64,000 nt of DNA from Pohlia nutans (Eukaryota; Streptophyta; Bryopsida; Bryales; Mniaceae), in NCBI GenBank assembly GCA_022496805.1, contig CM040085.1:45537811-45601810 (forward strand), written 5' to 3'. Shown one piece after another: positions 24,926 to 35,605 of the stretch. Each line of letters starts with the position of its first letter. Positions within the stretch are counted from its first letter, which is position 1. Made by a program: the position numbers and the translations under genes. The notes beneath the pieces were generated by a model, which was not told the origin of the DNA, searched no databases, and saw nothing but the letters and a program-made list of their open reading frames with translations.

Positions 24926-27900
24926 ATTTGAGGTTTAGAATGTTCAATATCTTGGAGAAGTTTGTATAGTCACCAAAGCACATGAATCATTTTATAGAAA
25001 TTATGTAGATACTTTCCAAAAGGTATTACATACAAAGTATTGTCAAACTTGAGGGGTGCACTGTACTAAGCACGTACAAGTATCCGTGAGTGCACGTACG
25101 TTTTTAAATTCCATACTTCTCATACTTCTCTAAACAAACACCTGTTGTAGTCCAATGTTGTTGGCAAAACTTCAATAATTGGTTTGATGATTTGAGTCAA
25201 ACGGTCAATTATAGTCGTCCATCCAGCAAGCTAAAGCATTTACATTAGACCAAAATCTCATAGTTTATTTGGGCAATATTAGCATACCAATTTTGACTTT
25301 AGTCGGATATATTCTACTAAAAAATCTTTTTATTTTTATTTTTGGAGTTAGTTTGGGATTTTTAATTGAGTTTTAAAAGAATCTTTTGAAAATTGATGTA
25401 CAATGTATGAATAAAAAGTATGCCGGTTTAGGGTACAACCGTCATAGTTGTGATCTTCACATTGACATGTATAGCTTAGCTTTGAGCATCAACTCAATTT
25501 TTGTAATTCATCAAACATTTTAGGACGCATGTTCAAAATCAATGTTCAATCAAGAGGTTAAAGGGAATAAATGAGGCGGTTTGTAGAGCTTAACACTAAA
25601 TAAGATATCTATGGTACAAACAATGACTTGTAGGAAAGTATACAATAAGTGGAATTTCAATTCATGTATTTGACTTCAAAATTTGTAAAGCTCCTTTATT
25701 CAGTTAAACAGTCAAAATATTGTATTGCAATTTTGTATTAATTTTGCTTTTACATCTTGCTTTGTATTAATTTTGCAAATATTGTATTAATTTTGCTTTT
25801 ACATCTTCTGGTATTTCTCAACCTCATAGTTAAGTGTACTTGCTTTCTCTGTGTTACAGCAGATGACCCACAACACAGTTAAGTCAATTTGCTTTCTCTG
25901 TGTTACACCAGATGATCCACTATCTTATTAAGGTCACAATTAAGATTTCTTGCTTTCTCTGTGTTACACTGAATGGTCCACAATCCTCCTAAAGCTATAA
26001 AGGCTAAGCTAGAAGTCCACTCTGGTAGAACTAACTGTCTGAAATCTTTGGAGTTAACTGTCAATTGAAATTGTTTGAACTCTATGATACAAGTTGGTAG
26101 AATGTTCAATCACCAATCTTTTTGGGGTTCTTGTATAAGTTGACTATTCTTTGTACGGTGTGGATTTTCAAATTAGGTTATTATGATTTTTAGAAAACAG
26201 CACAATTGATTTATGTCAAGTGGATGCATTCACAATAAAACGAGCCAACCCTGCCCAGTTATAACGACTCTTGATGAGTGCTTAGAAAATAATATCTTCA
26301 ATTTATGTAGATATTAGAAAAATATAAGGACATTTTGCGACATATTTTGAACATTTTAGCACATTTTAGTCGTTATTAACGACTGGTTACAATCATATTT
26401 TAATCGTTTTGAAGTACCAATAACTTCCCAAACATTGTCAGACTTTAGTATATTGTATAATGACATATATTATATGTAGTTACTAATTTATATTGCATTA
26501 TCAATTCATATGATAAGATTATTGCTTAACAATCCGTTAAATTAATCACTGGTTACAGTTTCCTTGGGTCGTGTTACTGTGAATGTACCCAAGTGTCATT
26601 CTTAGTCTAAAAAGTGAGACCCTAAACATGATTTGGTTCCAATATAAGTAGAATCAAATAATGAAAACCATGCCATTGTGTAGTGCATGTTATTCTAATT
26701 TCATTTCAATATTTTCCAAAAAAATTGTGTTAATTTGGGCTTTTTTCTTGCATTTCACGAGAAAACTTTGTAAAATTATTTTTAAAATTATTAATAAAAG
26801 ATATGGTACATCCCACCGTACAAATGTGATCTTCACATTGTCATTTACAAATTTTATTTGTAAATTACTTCCATGTTTGGTTTCCATCAAACGTTAAATT
26901 ATAACACTTCTTTGAAAATGGTGTTGAATCTAAACTGGTGTCCTGTAATAACTTACTCGTGGCCATTTTGGTGTTTACAGCAAACAACCTACATATATGT
27001 TTGAAACAATCAAAGGGTACGTGTCTTGAATATTATAAGTGTTAGAAATACCCAAGTTGCAAGGACTTGTCAGTTCCCTGTTCCACCACAAGTACACAAA
27101 TCCATTAAACAATTGGGCATACCCTTCTTTTCTGAGGCCACTATGGCCAGTCCTTGCCCCCTAAACCCCTACTCTGTCAGCTTTGATACAACCATCTCAG
27201 GCATGCGTTCTAGGCCCCATACAGTACCAGTGACAGGACAATTGATTTTTGGAGCCATACCAAACTTGAAGGGCACCTCCCGAGTCCAAAATTGCTCTAA
27301 TGGTGATACATCAATCTCGGATGGTGATCCCACCAGTTCTTCGGAGTAGAATTATAGTGAATGTGGTTGTTTCTTGTTTGGTTATGGGTATGATACGTGA
27401 TCCGGTTTGACTACAGAAATTTTGCCTCTACTGTAATAGCTCTACACTTTGTACAAATGTTATCTTTAACAATGTATAACATAGGAATGTCCTAGGGAGT
27501 CGGTTGAAAAACTTTCAATATGTATGTAGCATGTTTATGCAGCACTGAATACAATGGACAAACATAGACATCTCACATGTACTTATACTCACTATGAGTG
27601 AGGAACAAGCATTGAACGTTATGCAATAGTGCAAAAGAAACGCACTGTATAATTTTATGTATTCAGTTCCTTATGCTTGTTATTGTATGGTGCCTTTATT
27701 CTCGGGATCAATTCTAGATTAAATTCGTTGTCAATGTGTTGATTTGTAGTTCGAGCCCATTGTGCACAATTCCAACACAATTACTTCTAAATTGGCACAT
27801 GTAATGAATGACATCCATCCCAAAACAACGGTTAACCTTCAGCATTGATTAGTGATTACGTGTAATGTATGGATGATAAGGTCAATTCTGTACCAAATAC

Positions 27901-28299
27901 AGAGCTTGTGAATGGCTAGTGAATGGCATGCAACAAAATAGGCTGACTATGTAGGCCTATAGGTATGCAACACGCAACTGGAGTGTCCATAAGGGGAAGG
28001 ACACGTGGCAGTGATATGCATTACTTTTACTAGGAAATCACATAATTCCATCCTATTACTACAAAATTGGGACGCTAAATAAAAATCCCAAATATGTACA
28101 CCCACCCCGTGACTGACACGTGGCAATCAATAATCCAAGAATATCCTGCTATTTTTGAGTTCACGGTTGCGGGAAACACATAAAAACTAAAAATTACTCT
28201 CCACTCGTAGTAAAAAGTAACAGTGAAATCACGGAGTTACATACTACTTAAAATTACTTTCCGTAGAATGTAAAAACACCACAATACCTATTACTTTTA
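24926..28299. other. AT-rich interior of the large CACTA element
   Basis: Mostly noncoding. Three direct repeats of TTGCTTTCTCTGTGTTACA sit near 25840, 25890 and 25951. Two copies of TTGTATTAATTTTGCTTTTACATCTT sit near 25733 and 25783. One short plus-strand frame (27026-27349) is listed separately. No other gene or repeat border was recognised. Confidence 0.5.
27056..27349 (+). CDS. Possible short exon or hypothetical frame
   Basis: An open frame that becomes richer in G+C than its surroundings after a possible acceptor (CTTGTCAG, 27064-27071). It ends in an acidic Ser-rich tail (SISDGDPTSSSE) like the tail of the TNPA-like exon 2. The body contains FPVPPQVHK and ASPCPLNPYSVSF. It resembles no family I can name. 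It could be a terminal exon of a CACTA gene or a chance frame. Confidence 0.25.
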   Translation, partial: VARTCQFPVPPQVHKSIKQLGIPFFSEATMASPCPLNPYSVSFDTTISGMRSRPHTVPVTGQLIFGAIPNLKGTSRVQNCSNGDTSISDGDPTSSSE

Positions 28300-28632
28300 C
28301 TCAGCTGTAATTTAGGAATGTAAAAGCGTATGTAAAAATGTAAATCATCTGTAGGAAAAATAAGTGTGGAGGTTAGTAATTGTTAGTGGGACCCGGTTCA
28401 AAATAGCAAAGTGGGCCCCCAATCAAAGGTTCGGGAACTCAAGAGTACAGTGTTCCCTAAGCCTTATTGAGCCCCCACAAACGTTGCAAGATGCATGTTC
28501 CAAAACGTTGTTGCGTTACAACAACGTTTGTAGAGTTGTTCTAACAATGTTTTTTCTGCCCCGGGGGCTCAGCCCTTCTAGTGTTGAGAGCAACATTTGC
28601 AGTGTTGCTGGCCCCCCCAATTTCTAGTAGTG
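28300..28632. repeat. Right subterminal region of the large CACTA element
   Basis: Contains GTGGGCCCCCAATC, GAGCCCCCACAAACGTTGC, several AACGTTG/CAACGTT motifs and a CCCGGGGGCTC block before the terminus. The left end (4180-4330) has the same motifs in mirror order, and a third related piece is at 58480-58780. These are probable transposase-binding motifs. Confidence 0.7.
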
Positions 28633-28804
28633 TCTGGGTCCTCCCAATTATTTCTCACTCTCCAAATCAAAAGGGATGTAGACAAGAAGGTTGCCGCATC
28701 GTGCATCCATGCTCTCAGACTCCGATGCACTCCCCTCATGTTTCTTTCGAGATATCACTGGAATGGAATTTAGAATTCCTTGCAGTATAAGGCTAGAGGG
28801 GGAG

Positions 28805-29029
28805 TGTTGGAGTTACGTACGGTGTACTGTCCTTATACCTTTGTCCTTCAAGTTAGTTAGTTGTTTAATTAGTTAGTTGTTTCATTAGTCTGTTAGGAAC
28901 ATCATCATGAGATTAGTTAGTAACTACTTCAGTTTGTTGAAGCTTAGGTTCAGCTCTCATGTATTAAGGTTCACTGTTCTTCAATCAATGATGAAGTTTT
29001 CTGCCTATACGAGTATACGTAATTCTACA
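28805..29029 (+). mobile_element. Probable copia LTR (about 225 bp) with upstream polypurine tract
   Basis: AGAGGGGGAG is followed directly by TGTTGGAGTTACGTACGG, the usual start of a plant copia LTR. An end TTCTACA lies about 225 bp on. No second LTR and no Pol frame was found beside it, so it is a solo or truncated copy. Boundaries are by pattern only. Confidence 0.5.
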
Positions 29030-29309
29030 TGTCACAACTGCTACAACTAATGATTCCCTCAATGTGAATGTACCGATTAGTTGTCCTAAACCCAAGATAA
29101 TAAGCAATTAGTCACGGTTCTTAGCCGCAAGTTAGAATTCAATGTAAAGAAATGGCAGTCGGCGTGATTTCTAGTTTAGTCGGTTTCTTGTATGCCTTGT
29201 CTTCTCATTTTTTTAATCTTTTATTGAAATCGTATTGAAAGCGCGCGAATGCGGAGTTAATATTGACAACTTAGGGTTTACTTTTTATAGTTGTAGGTTA
29301 ATTTTGCAG

Positions 29310-29811
29310 AATGGAGGATGATGGACTCAGAAGATCACACTAATCGGTACATTCACATTGAGGGAGAGAATATGTTATTCCTTCGTAAAGCAGTCGTTAA
29401 TTTAAGCGGAGAAACGGAAGAAAACTGGAAAGTTATTCGATTAAGTGAAAATGCACTTCAGCTATTTGAACCGGACAGGCAGGCTGGAACTGGGCTTGGA
29501 ACCGGTTGGAGTGGTGTTCCGGATGGAGGAGCTCTGCCTACTGTGATTATCACAACAGCCTTTGGAAATGCACATCATGTCATCCATGAACAGGTTGTTC
29601 CTGCATGCTTCAGTGCTAGTTATGAATATCAAGTAGTACTGTCTCTACCAAGCTATTTCTTCGATTGTTTTCACAGTTTGTGGAATTCATGGACCTCAAT
29701 ATCAATGTTGTCTTACGAATCCAGGATTCTGTGAAGCAAGGCAGTGCTCAAGTAATCTACAATGAATTCTCAAAGAGCATCCAGACAAAGGTTGTTGATC
29801 AGCACGCTTAA
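29310..29811 (+). pseudogene. Fragment of a lipase-GTPase family gene (middle exons only)
   Basis: Two exon-like blocks match the middle of the gene at 51545-56715. Block 1 (29310-29593, after TTTTGCAG) reads RYIHIEGENMLFLRKAV then VIITTAFGNAHHVIHEQ. This parallels RFIEICGKNLLFHRGV and IIVRTAFGAANCMVTQ of exon 3 in the intact gene. Block 2 (29677-29811, after TTTTCACAG) reads FVEFMDLNINVVLRIQDSV, paralleling exon 4, and stops at 29809-29811. No GTPase exons follow. Instead the sequence runs into another family fragment on the opposite strand. It is a rearrangement remnant. Confidence 0.6.
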
Positions 29812-30451
29812 AGAATCCACTGTGGAAACGACCTCCGAATTGAATTTTCTCATCAACCCTTAGGTTACAAGCCACATCTTTAAGAGACTCCTTCTTCGTT
29901 CCTCGGAATGCAATAAAAATATTGTTCTCCTCCGTGTACGCCACAAGCATCATTTTGTCCTCAGATTTTAGCACCTTCTTAAATGAAGCAGATGGATATT
30001 CACTTGCGGCCTCCCGGAAAAGATCATCGGCATCATTGCCCTTCTCCATACACACAGCCGTCGAGCAGATCACAGCTCGAAATAGGTCCTCCCTTGACAG
30101 AGTATTACTTGAACCAAAATGTATGGGCTCAAGTCCAGGATGACCAGGCGGTTCAGAACGCACCATGTTGGGAGGTATAAAAGCGCCAATATAAATATAT
30201 AAAATGACGTTGACTCAACAAAGAAACTCCGGAGAAGGACTTAAGAGCAGAAACTTTCCACCTGCACCGCAAGAATAAGTGTCAACAGGACTAGCATTGA
30301 GACAAACGACAAAATATCACATTCTCAAAGAGATATCCTCCAACAAAATCCAATCAAAACTGACCTACTGGAACCCTTAACTGATACAGATTTGAAAATT
30401 CCCACGATGACCAGATTGCGACGGCAGAGCTTGTCGTTGAGAAGTCGCCAT
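29720..30451 (-). pseudogene. Fragment of a lipase-GTPase family gene (lipase N-terminal part)
   Basis: Minus strand. ATG at 30451-30449 starts MATSQRQALPSQSG, close to the MATSPPRLSSQSDGG start of the intact gene. The next block (30166 to about 29730) reads LFRAVICSTAVCMEKG, then MMLVAYTEENNIFIAFRGTK and GGRFHSGFFKRA. FRGT and HSGF are classic lipase class 3 landmarks, better kept here than in the intact gene. The copy ends before the GHSxG region, where it meets the plus-strand fragment. Its 5' flank (30480-31527) is homologous to the 5' flank of the intact gene. It therefore is an inverted, broken duplicate. Confidence 0.65.
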
Positions 30452-30839
30452 CAGTACAGGTGATCGAAGCTAGGTCACCAAAAACTCCCGTGAATCTAAT
30501 CCAGACGAAACAAAATGAGTTTCGATGAAAACTGAAACGGCACAGAAACTGAAAGAGAGTAACCACCCACCACAAATACAAAACTCAAATTCCAATGACC
30601 AAACCATGAAAGTACAGAACCCACGCTTTTGCCGATTTCCGAACGATCGGCGATTAAGGCCTGCATTAATTACAGCACGTTCATGATCGACCATAAATGA
30701 ACGCGTGGACAGAGCTAGTTTCACCTGATCGATGTATACGACCCGATATTGCCCTTCAGGAAGACGCTGCAACCACGCCCTTGAGAAAGCTCCTTGCGCC
30801 GGAATTATGGCCGATCGATATTGCGTCGTCAAAGGAGAA

Positions 30840-31527
30840 CGTCTGTGTCAAGTGCGCGCAGGTCGAGGAGCAACAACAGGCGGCGGCACACGTAATCGAC
30901 GGTACCAAATCAAGACTTACGATTCGGTGAGCTAGCGATTACGCATCGAGCCAAAGACGAAGCAAACTTGTAAACGTTTGGAGACTTATGCATCGGAGGG
31001 CTTTACTCTGCCGGCGACTGGCCCAAGGCCACTCACAGGGCCTGAGAAACGCGGGTCCGCACTCTGCTTTGCAGATGAGATCACCGATCACCGATCACAG
31101 ATCACAGATCACAGATCACCGATCAGATCACCGTCTGTTTGCAGTGCACGCGGATCGATCGAGGAGCAACCATTAACGGGCGTGCGGCGCCACTCGCGAA
31201 GACCGGTGCCAAATCAAGGCATGCGATTGTGGTGAGCAAGCTAGCGATTACGCATCGAAGCAAAGGCGAAGCAAACCTGTAAACCCTCAGGGAGCGGAGG
31301 GCTAACACTTTCAACCCCAGCTAGCCTGGTGGAGGAGCACATATATCAAGAAACAAACACGGCAGGCCGCGGAGGCTAAGTGGTGGTCCTAACTAGCTCG
31401 TCGTGGGAGCAATTATCAAACCATATGCAATGCCTGATCACTCTGCATCGCACTTGGTTTCTAGGTTACATGCCTGCACGTTTCGAGGATATTCGCACAC
31501 ACGTTCAGTTGCCGGGTCGTAGAATCG
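30840..31527 (-). promoter_or_regulatory. Duplicated 5' flank of the broken lipase-like gene
   Basis: 31123-31527 is an inverted, nearly identical copy of 50943-51345, the 5' flank of the intact gene. A related block lies again at about 30840-30990, so this copy has the flank twice in tandem (shared GAGGAGCAAC, CTAGCGATTACGCATCGA, GAAGCAAAC). Between them, 31078-31134 is a tandem run of 8-bp units of the type ATCACCG/ATCACAG. The flank probably holds the promoter and 5' UTR. Its short open frames are conserved only because the DNA is. Confidence 0.65.
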
Positions 31528-31558
31528 TAACTGCGAATATCCTCATACCCTCGTCACT

Positions 31559-31650
31559 AGGCCCCCTCGAGTTTGAGGAAGGGCTCGTGAGATCTGGGCC
31601 GTTCATGCATATCGACGGTCCACGGGCGATCTCACAGGTGAGGGGGCCGG
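31559..31650. repeat. Short hairpin or MITE-like inverted repeat
   Basis: GGCCCCCTCGAG at the left is mirrored by GTGAGGGGGCC at the right. Inside, GTGAGATC is mirrored by GATCTCAC. It lies between the end of the duplicated flank and the start of the Harbinger element. No convincing target duplication. Confidence 0.55.
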
Positions 31651-32615
31651 GTGAGAGCCACTCCCCATGAGCTGCCCGTCCCCGCTCTTGGAAAGCGGGC
31701 TCCTGAACCTACTATTCATATCAACACGGGTGTGTTGATTATTGAGTATCCCCATACAAGCCCGTCATTACGAGTGGGCACCTATTTTTGATTATGTACT
31801 ATTCCTATTTGCTACAGCCCACAATCATAAAGTAATTTTTTTACACAATTGATGCGGCCCACAGTCAAATGTTTGGCCCATGGTCCTTGTCACTCCCTGT
31901 CCATTTGCTCATCACTCTTTATTTTCTGAGTTGTGAAGGGAAGCTCTCTTCTTCTAGTAAACTCATCTGTTTCATCAGATCAAGAGCTACATTTTTGATG
32001 GCCATTTCAATTATTTTCTTCTTCTGGTTTTAGCACAGTACACATCCATCATGTTGATTTACACTCAGTACTCTTTTATATCACATTTTTGATGTCCAAT
32101 GTATACGAGTTCTTTGGAATTATATGCAAAGACACACGTTTACAAACCAGGAAAGTTTTTTTTTGAAGTATCGTATTGGAGAGTGTGACAATAAAGAGAT
32201 ATTTATATCTATATTGGAGTTTTGAAGGACTTCATATTCATATTTCACGCAAGAGGACCGGAGTTCCTTTTCTACTTCTTGTTCTTCTTTATCTTTTTAT
32301 TTATTTATATTTTCCAAAAGAAGACCATTTTGATTTTTCTACTTCTTGATATTATTGTTTTCTTATGAGTTAATCCATATTTGTATTTCTTGATAGTAGG
32401 AACCGGAGTTCTCCTTCTTTCTTTAAATTTCCACCATGGCTCCATGAAAAGAAGTTATTTTCCAAATTTTGGTTGGGGCAATCACTGCCATTAACTATAT
32501 TTTCAAGCTCACATTTCTTTCGTCGCAAGATGGTCATAATGCCCTCAATGCTTTTGACCCCGTTCAGAGGAGAAGTACTCTTCCCCGCCAACCTCGATCT
32601 AGCCATCATATTGTT

Positions 32616-33797
32616 ATGGCTTTATGTTGCGAAGATGAAGAAATTGCTCTTATGTATAATTATCGATTAACCAAGAGAGAGCTTCATGGGATTAATTGGG
32701 GTCATTGGTATATTAAACCAAGGTCCATTCATTGGTGGGGCCAATTTTTAAATGTTGTTATGAATGATGATCTAGTTCGTTTTCAAGGCATGTTTAGAGT
32801 CTCCCCGTCAACTTTCAACTACATATGTGAATTAGTGAGGGTTGATCTAGAAAGAAATCCCCCACAACCTTTACTGAGTGTTCCAAATAGAAAACTTGAG
32901 GTAACTAGACAAGTAGCTATTGCACTTCGTAGGTTGGCTACAGGGGATGATATGACAACAATTGGAGAATTGTTTGGAGTTTCTAATTCAACTGTATCAA
33001 GAGTAATGAGAAGATTTATAAAATCTTTATTATCTAGAGGACGACATCATTTGCAATGGCCTGATGCGGACCAACTTGCAATTATAAAAGCTGGATTTGA
33101 GTCAAAATGGGGTATACCTCAAATATGTGGAGCAATAGATTGCACCCACGTAGAAGTTGAATTACCTGGAAATGAGCGCTCCACTGATTTTTTTGACAAG
33201 GATAAAAACTATAGTTTTACCATGCAAGCTGTGGTAGACTCCAATACTAGATTTTTGGATGTGTTTGCCGGATTTCCAGGTGTAGTGCACGATGCTCGAG
33301 TATTTGCAAATTCTGGTTTCAAAAGAGAAGTTGACGAAGGTCGACGGTTAAATGGTCCAAGTCGCATCATTCAAGGTGTTTCAATCCCTGAGCTCATTAT
33401 TGGCGATGCTGGATATACCCAAAGTGTATGGATGTTGACACCATTGCCAGGACACAGACTTGCTCCAATGTATGATCAATATAATTTCAAACATAGTAGC
33501 ACAAGAATGGCAGTAGAAAGATCATTTGGAATACTAAAAGGTGTTTGGAGGATTTTACGACGTATCATGTATAGTCCGGATGTGACTATACTATCAAAGA
33601 TGATGATCACATGTTGCATGCTACACAACATAATGTTGGATAGAACGGATATCATTGATGAAGACCTTCCTCTCATTGGACATCATGACGAGGGATATCC
33701 TCGACAAAGAAGACCTAGAGCATTAATAGTAGACGAGGCATTATTGATACAAAATGCCATAGTTGAGCATTTGTTCCTTTTAGAGAATCGTCGGTAA
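32616..33797 (+). CDS. PIF/Harbinger transposase (DDE_Tnp_4 family)
   Basis: Cut-and-paste transposase acting in the nucleus on the surrounding element. The frame is open from 32469; the first ATG in it is 32616 (MALCCEDEE), giving 393 aa, a usual length. In order: WGQFLNVVMNDDLVRFQGMF (start domain), a helix-turn-helix near 32950-33015 (TTIGELFGVSNSTVSRVMRR), the first catalytic Asp in GAIDCTHVEV (33138), FPGVVHDARVF, the second Asp in LIIGDAGY (33405), and the Glu in MAVERSFGILKGVWRIL (33516). The DDE triad is complete and there is no frameshift, so the protein could be functional. A partner Myb-like protein, encoded at 34359-35605, normally helps nuclear import and DNA binding. Confidence 0.93.
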   Translation: MALCCEDEEIALMYNYRLTKRELHGINWGHWYIKPRSIHWWGQFLNVVMNDDLVRFQGMFRVSPSTFNYICELVRVDLERNPPQPLLSVPNRKLEVTRQVAIALRRLATGDDMTTIGELFGVSNSTVSRVMRRFIKSLLSRGRHHLQWPDADQLAIIKAGFESKWGIPQICGAIDCTHVEVELPGNERSTDFFDKDKNYSFTMQAVVDSNTRFLDVFAGFPGVVHDARVFANSGFKREVDEGRRLNGPSRIIQGVSIPELIIGDAGYTQSVWMLTPLPGHRLAPMYDQYNFKHSSTRMAVERSFGILKGVWRILRRIMYSPDVTILSKMMITCCMLHNIMLDRTDIIDEDLPLIGHHDEGYPRQRRPRALIVDEALLIQNAIVEHLFLLENRR

Positions 33798-34358
33798 TGT
33801 TTTTCCCTTTGTAGTTGCAGTACAGTGATTACTTATGAATGTAATCACTTCAATTCTACAATACTATTATTATTAGATATTATTGGATTTTTATTATTAG
33901 ATTATTATTATATATTATTAGATATTATTAGATATTATTTGGGAGTGTTTTATTTTTCTCACACATTGTCACTTCAAACGTACATATCTTCTAATCTATA
34001 TGGTCAAAGATTGTGAAATTTTTTTTGCACATTCTTTTGGTATTAACAAGAAAGTTTTTTCAGGAAAACTATAGATTTTTATTTTTATTTTTTAAATAAA
34101 CCCCTAGCGATTATAGTTGGCAGCATTGTCGTGGTTTTTGAGGAAAATAGTCTCGGTCCTTCAGGGGTTAACATAAACAACCTATATTGAAGGTGGAACT
34201 TTGAACACATATATTTCATCACCTATAGCTAATATTAATATTAATATTAAAAACAACTATAATATAAAATTATCTATAGCTCTAATACATATAATAATAA
34301 CACATATAATATATACTAACCTATAGTTATTGCTATATTAATATCTATAATACCACAC

Positions 34359-35605
34359 TTATCTATTATTATTCAAAGATGCTCCAACCAATGCCATAGC
34401 ATTCCCAATAGCTTGTAATGCACCAATATACCCTGCTGCAACAGCTTTGTTTGATTCTAGCTTCTCCTTCTCAAGTTGCAATGCTGCACGTTGTATTTCC
34501 ATTTGCTCATCATGCTTTCTCCCCTCTAATTCTAAAAGCTCTTTGTGTCGTGTATCGGCTCTATCTTCGCCTTCTGTCATAGCCAAAACAACTTTCTCAC
34601 GATTTTTTTCCATAACTGTGGCAAGGGCATTGGTGACATTGGGGGTATACTTCCTACGTTTACCGGTACTCATGGACCTTTCTTCCGTACGTGAATCTCC
34701 TGTTTCATCACCTATCAATGATAACCATATGTCAATACTTGATTAATGCCATCAAATGGAAATAAAAAATAGAACTTTGACTAGTGAAGAACATTGCATG
34801 TGTTAGTTAGAAAATAAATGAATTTCAACAAGAAGTCCAAATAGTACATACTTAGAGTTTAAGAAGTAAAATTGGAACCAATTTAGAACATATTCTTAGA
34901 GTCATTTCTTTTAGTTATTTCATCCTAATTCCATGATTTATTTCAAATATCTCTAACATGAGATGAGCGTCAAAAAATTGACGATGTATTATAGAAAAGA
35001 GGGAATGGTTTAATTTTTTTCCTAATAGAAAAATGGAACTTACTTGTATTATTACCCCCAAAGCTAGTGGTGTCCATAACCTCCATGGGGTCCACCGCTC
35101 TAGATGATGCCGGTAACCATGAAACCAAAAAGTTGTAAATCTCAATGAGAACAACCGCCTTGGTCTTCAATTGTTTTTTTTCTCCCGAGTCCATCTCCCA
35201 ATAAGACTTTTTGCCACTTGGAATGTTATTCTCATAGTCTCACACCTTTTGAAAATCCGATCGGACTGCCTCCCATTTATCTTGGCATTGTTGTGGGCTT
35301 CTACTAACACCTTTCGCCAAACACTTCTCTGCAATCATTGTCCAACAAACAGATTGGGTCTGGTGGGCTGTCCTTGGTCCACATCCAGGTTGATGAGCCA
35401 TCCAATCAATTTGACGAGCGTCCAACATAATCAAAGCATCATGTAAAGACCATGGGCCTTTCTTGTAAACAATGGGTGTAGTCGGTTCAACTTGCTCTCC
35501 ATGGGTCTCGCTCTCCATTTCATCTTCATTTTGCGAAAAAATGTCTTCATCGGACTCTGGTAAAGAATTTAAATCCGCTAGAGCTAGGGGGTTGAAATTG
35601 GCCAT
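34359..35605 (-). CDS. Harbinger Myb/trihelix-like partner gene with one nonsense codon
   Basis: Minus strand. Exon 1 35605-35044 and exon 2 34711-34359 join in frame at GT-AG borders, giving about 300 codons. ATG 35605 opens MANFNPLALADLNSLPES with an acidic segment, then a Myb/SANT-trihelix block (GPWSLHDALIMLDARQIDW, QCQDKWEAVRSDFQKV). A TGA at 35242-35240 follows at the place where relatives have Trp (before DYENNIPSGKKSYWEMDSG), most simply a TGG to TGA change. The C-terminal exon is a coiled-coil (KELLELEGRKHDEQMEIQ, LQLEKEKLESNKA) with a hydrophobic tail. If read as written, only the first 121 residues are made. The transposase next to it is intact. Confidence 0.75.

Larger units (their letters stand above)
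4127..28632. mobile_element. Giant autonomous-type CACTA (En/Spm) element, about 24.5 kb
   Basis: Left end CACTACTAGAAAT followed by a G-run; right end CCCCCCC then ATTTCTAGTAGTG, a perfect 13-bp inverted match. The 3-bp flanks are TCT on both sides (4124-4126 and 28633-28635). Both subterminal zones contain repeated AACGTT/CAACGTTTG and GGGGCTC motifs, as expected for transposase binding regions. Inside are a TNP2 gene (minus) and a TNPA/Transposase_24-like gene (plus). A host reading frame appears to continue across the empty site. Nested TTAA-flanked MITEs (4757-5455, 7050-7775, 8463-9004, 21696-22266) account for part of the length. The alternative is two related CACTA ends that share TCT by chance (1 in 64). 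Confidence 0.75.

Noticed and set aside
30697..31314. Overlapping short frames in the duplicated 5' flank, and the same peptide at 51156-51368
   Set aside because: Identity is explained by the recent DNA duplication; the frames end at unrelated points and lack domains.
34101..34167. Possible 67-bp TTAA element (CCCCTAGCG ... TTCAGGGG before TTAA)
   Set aside because: The left flank is TAAA, the inverted match is only four to five bases, and it is far shorter than other members.
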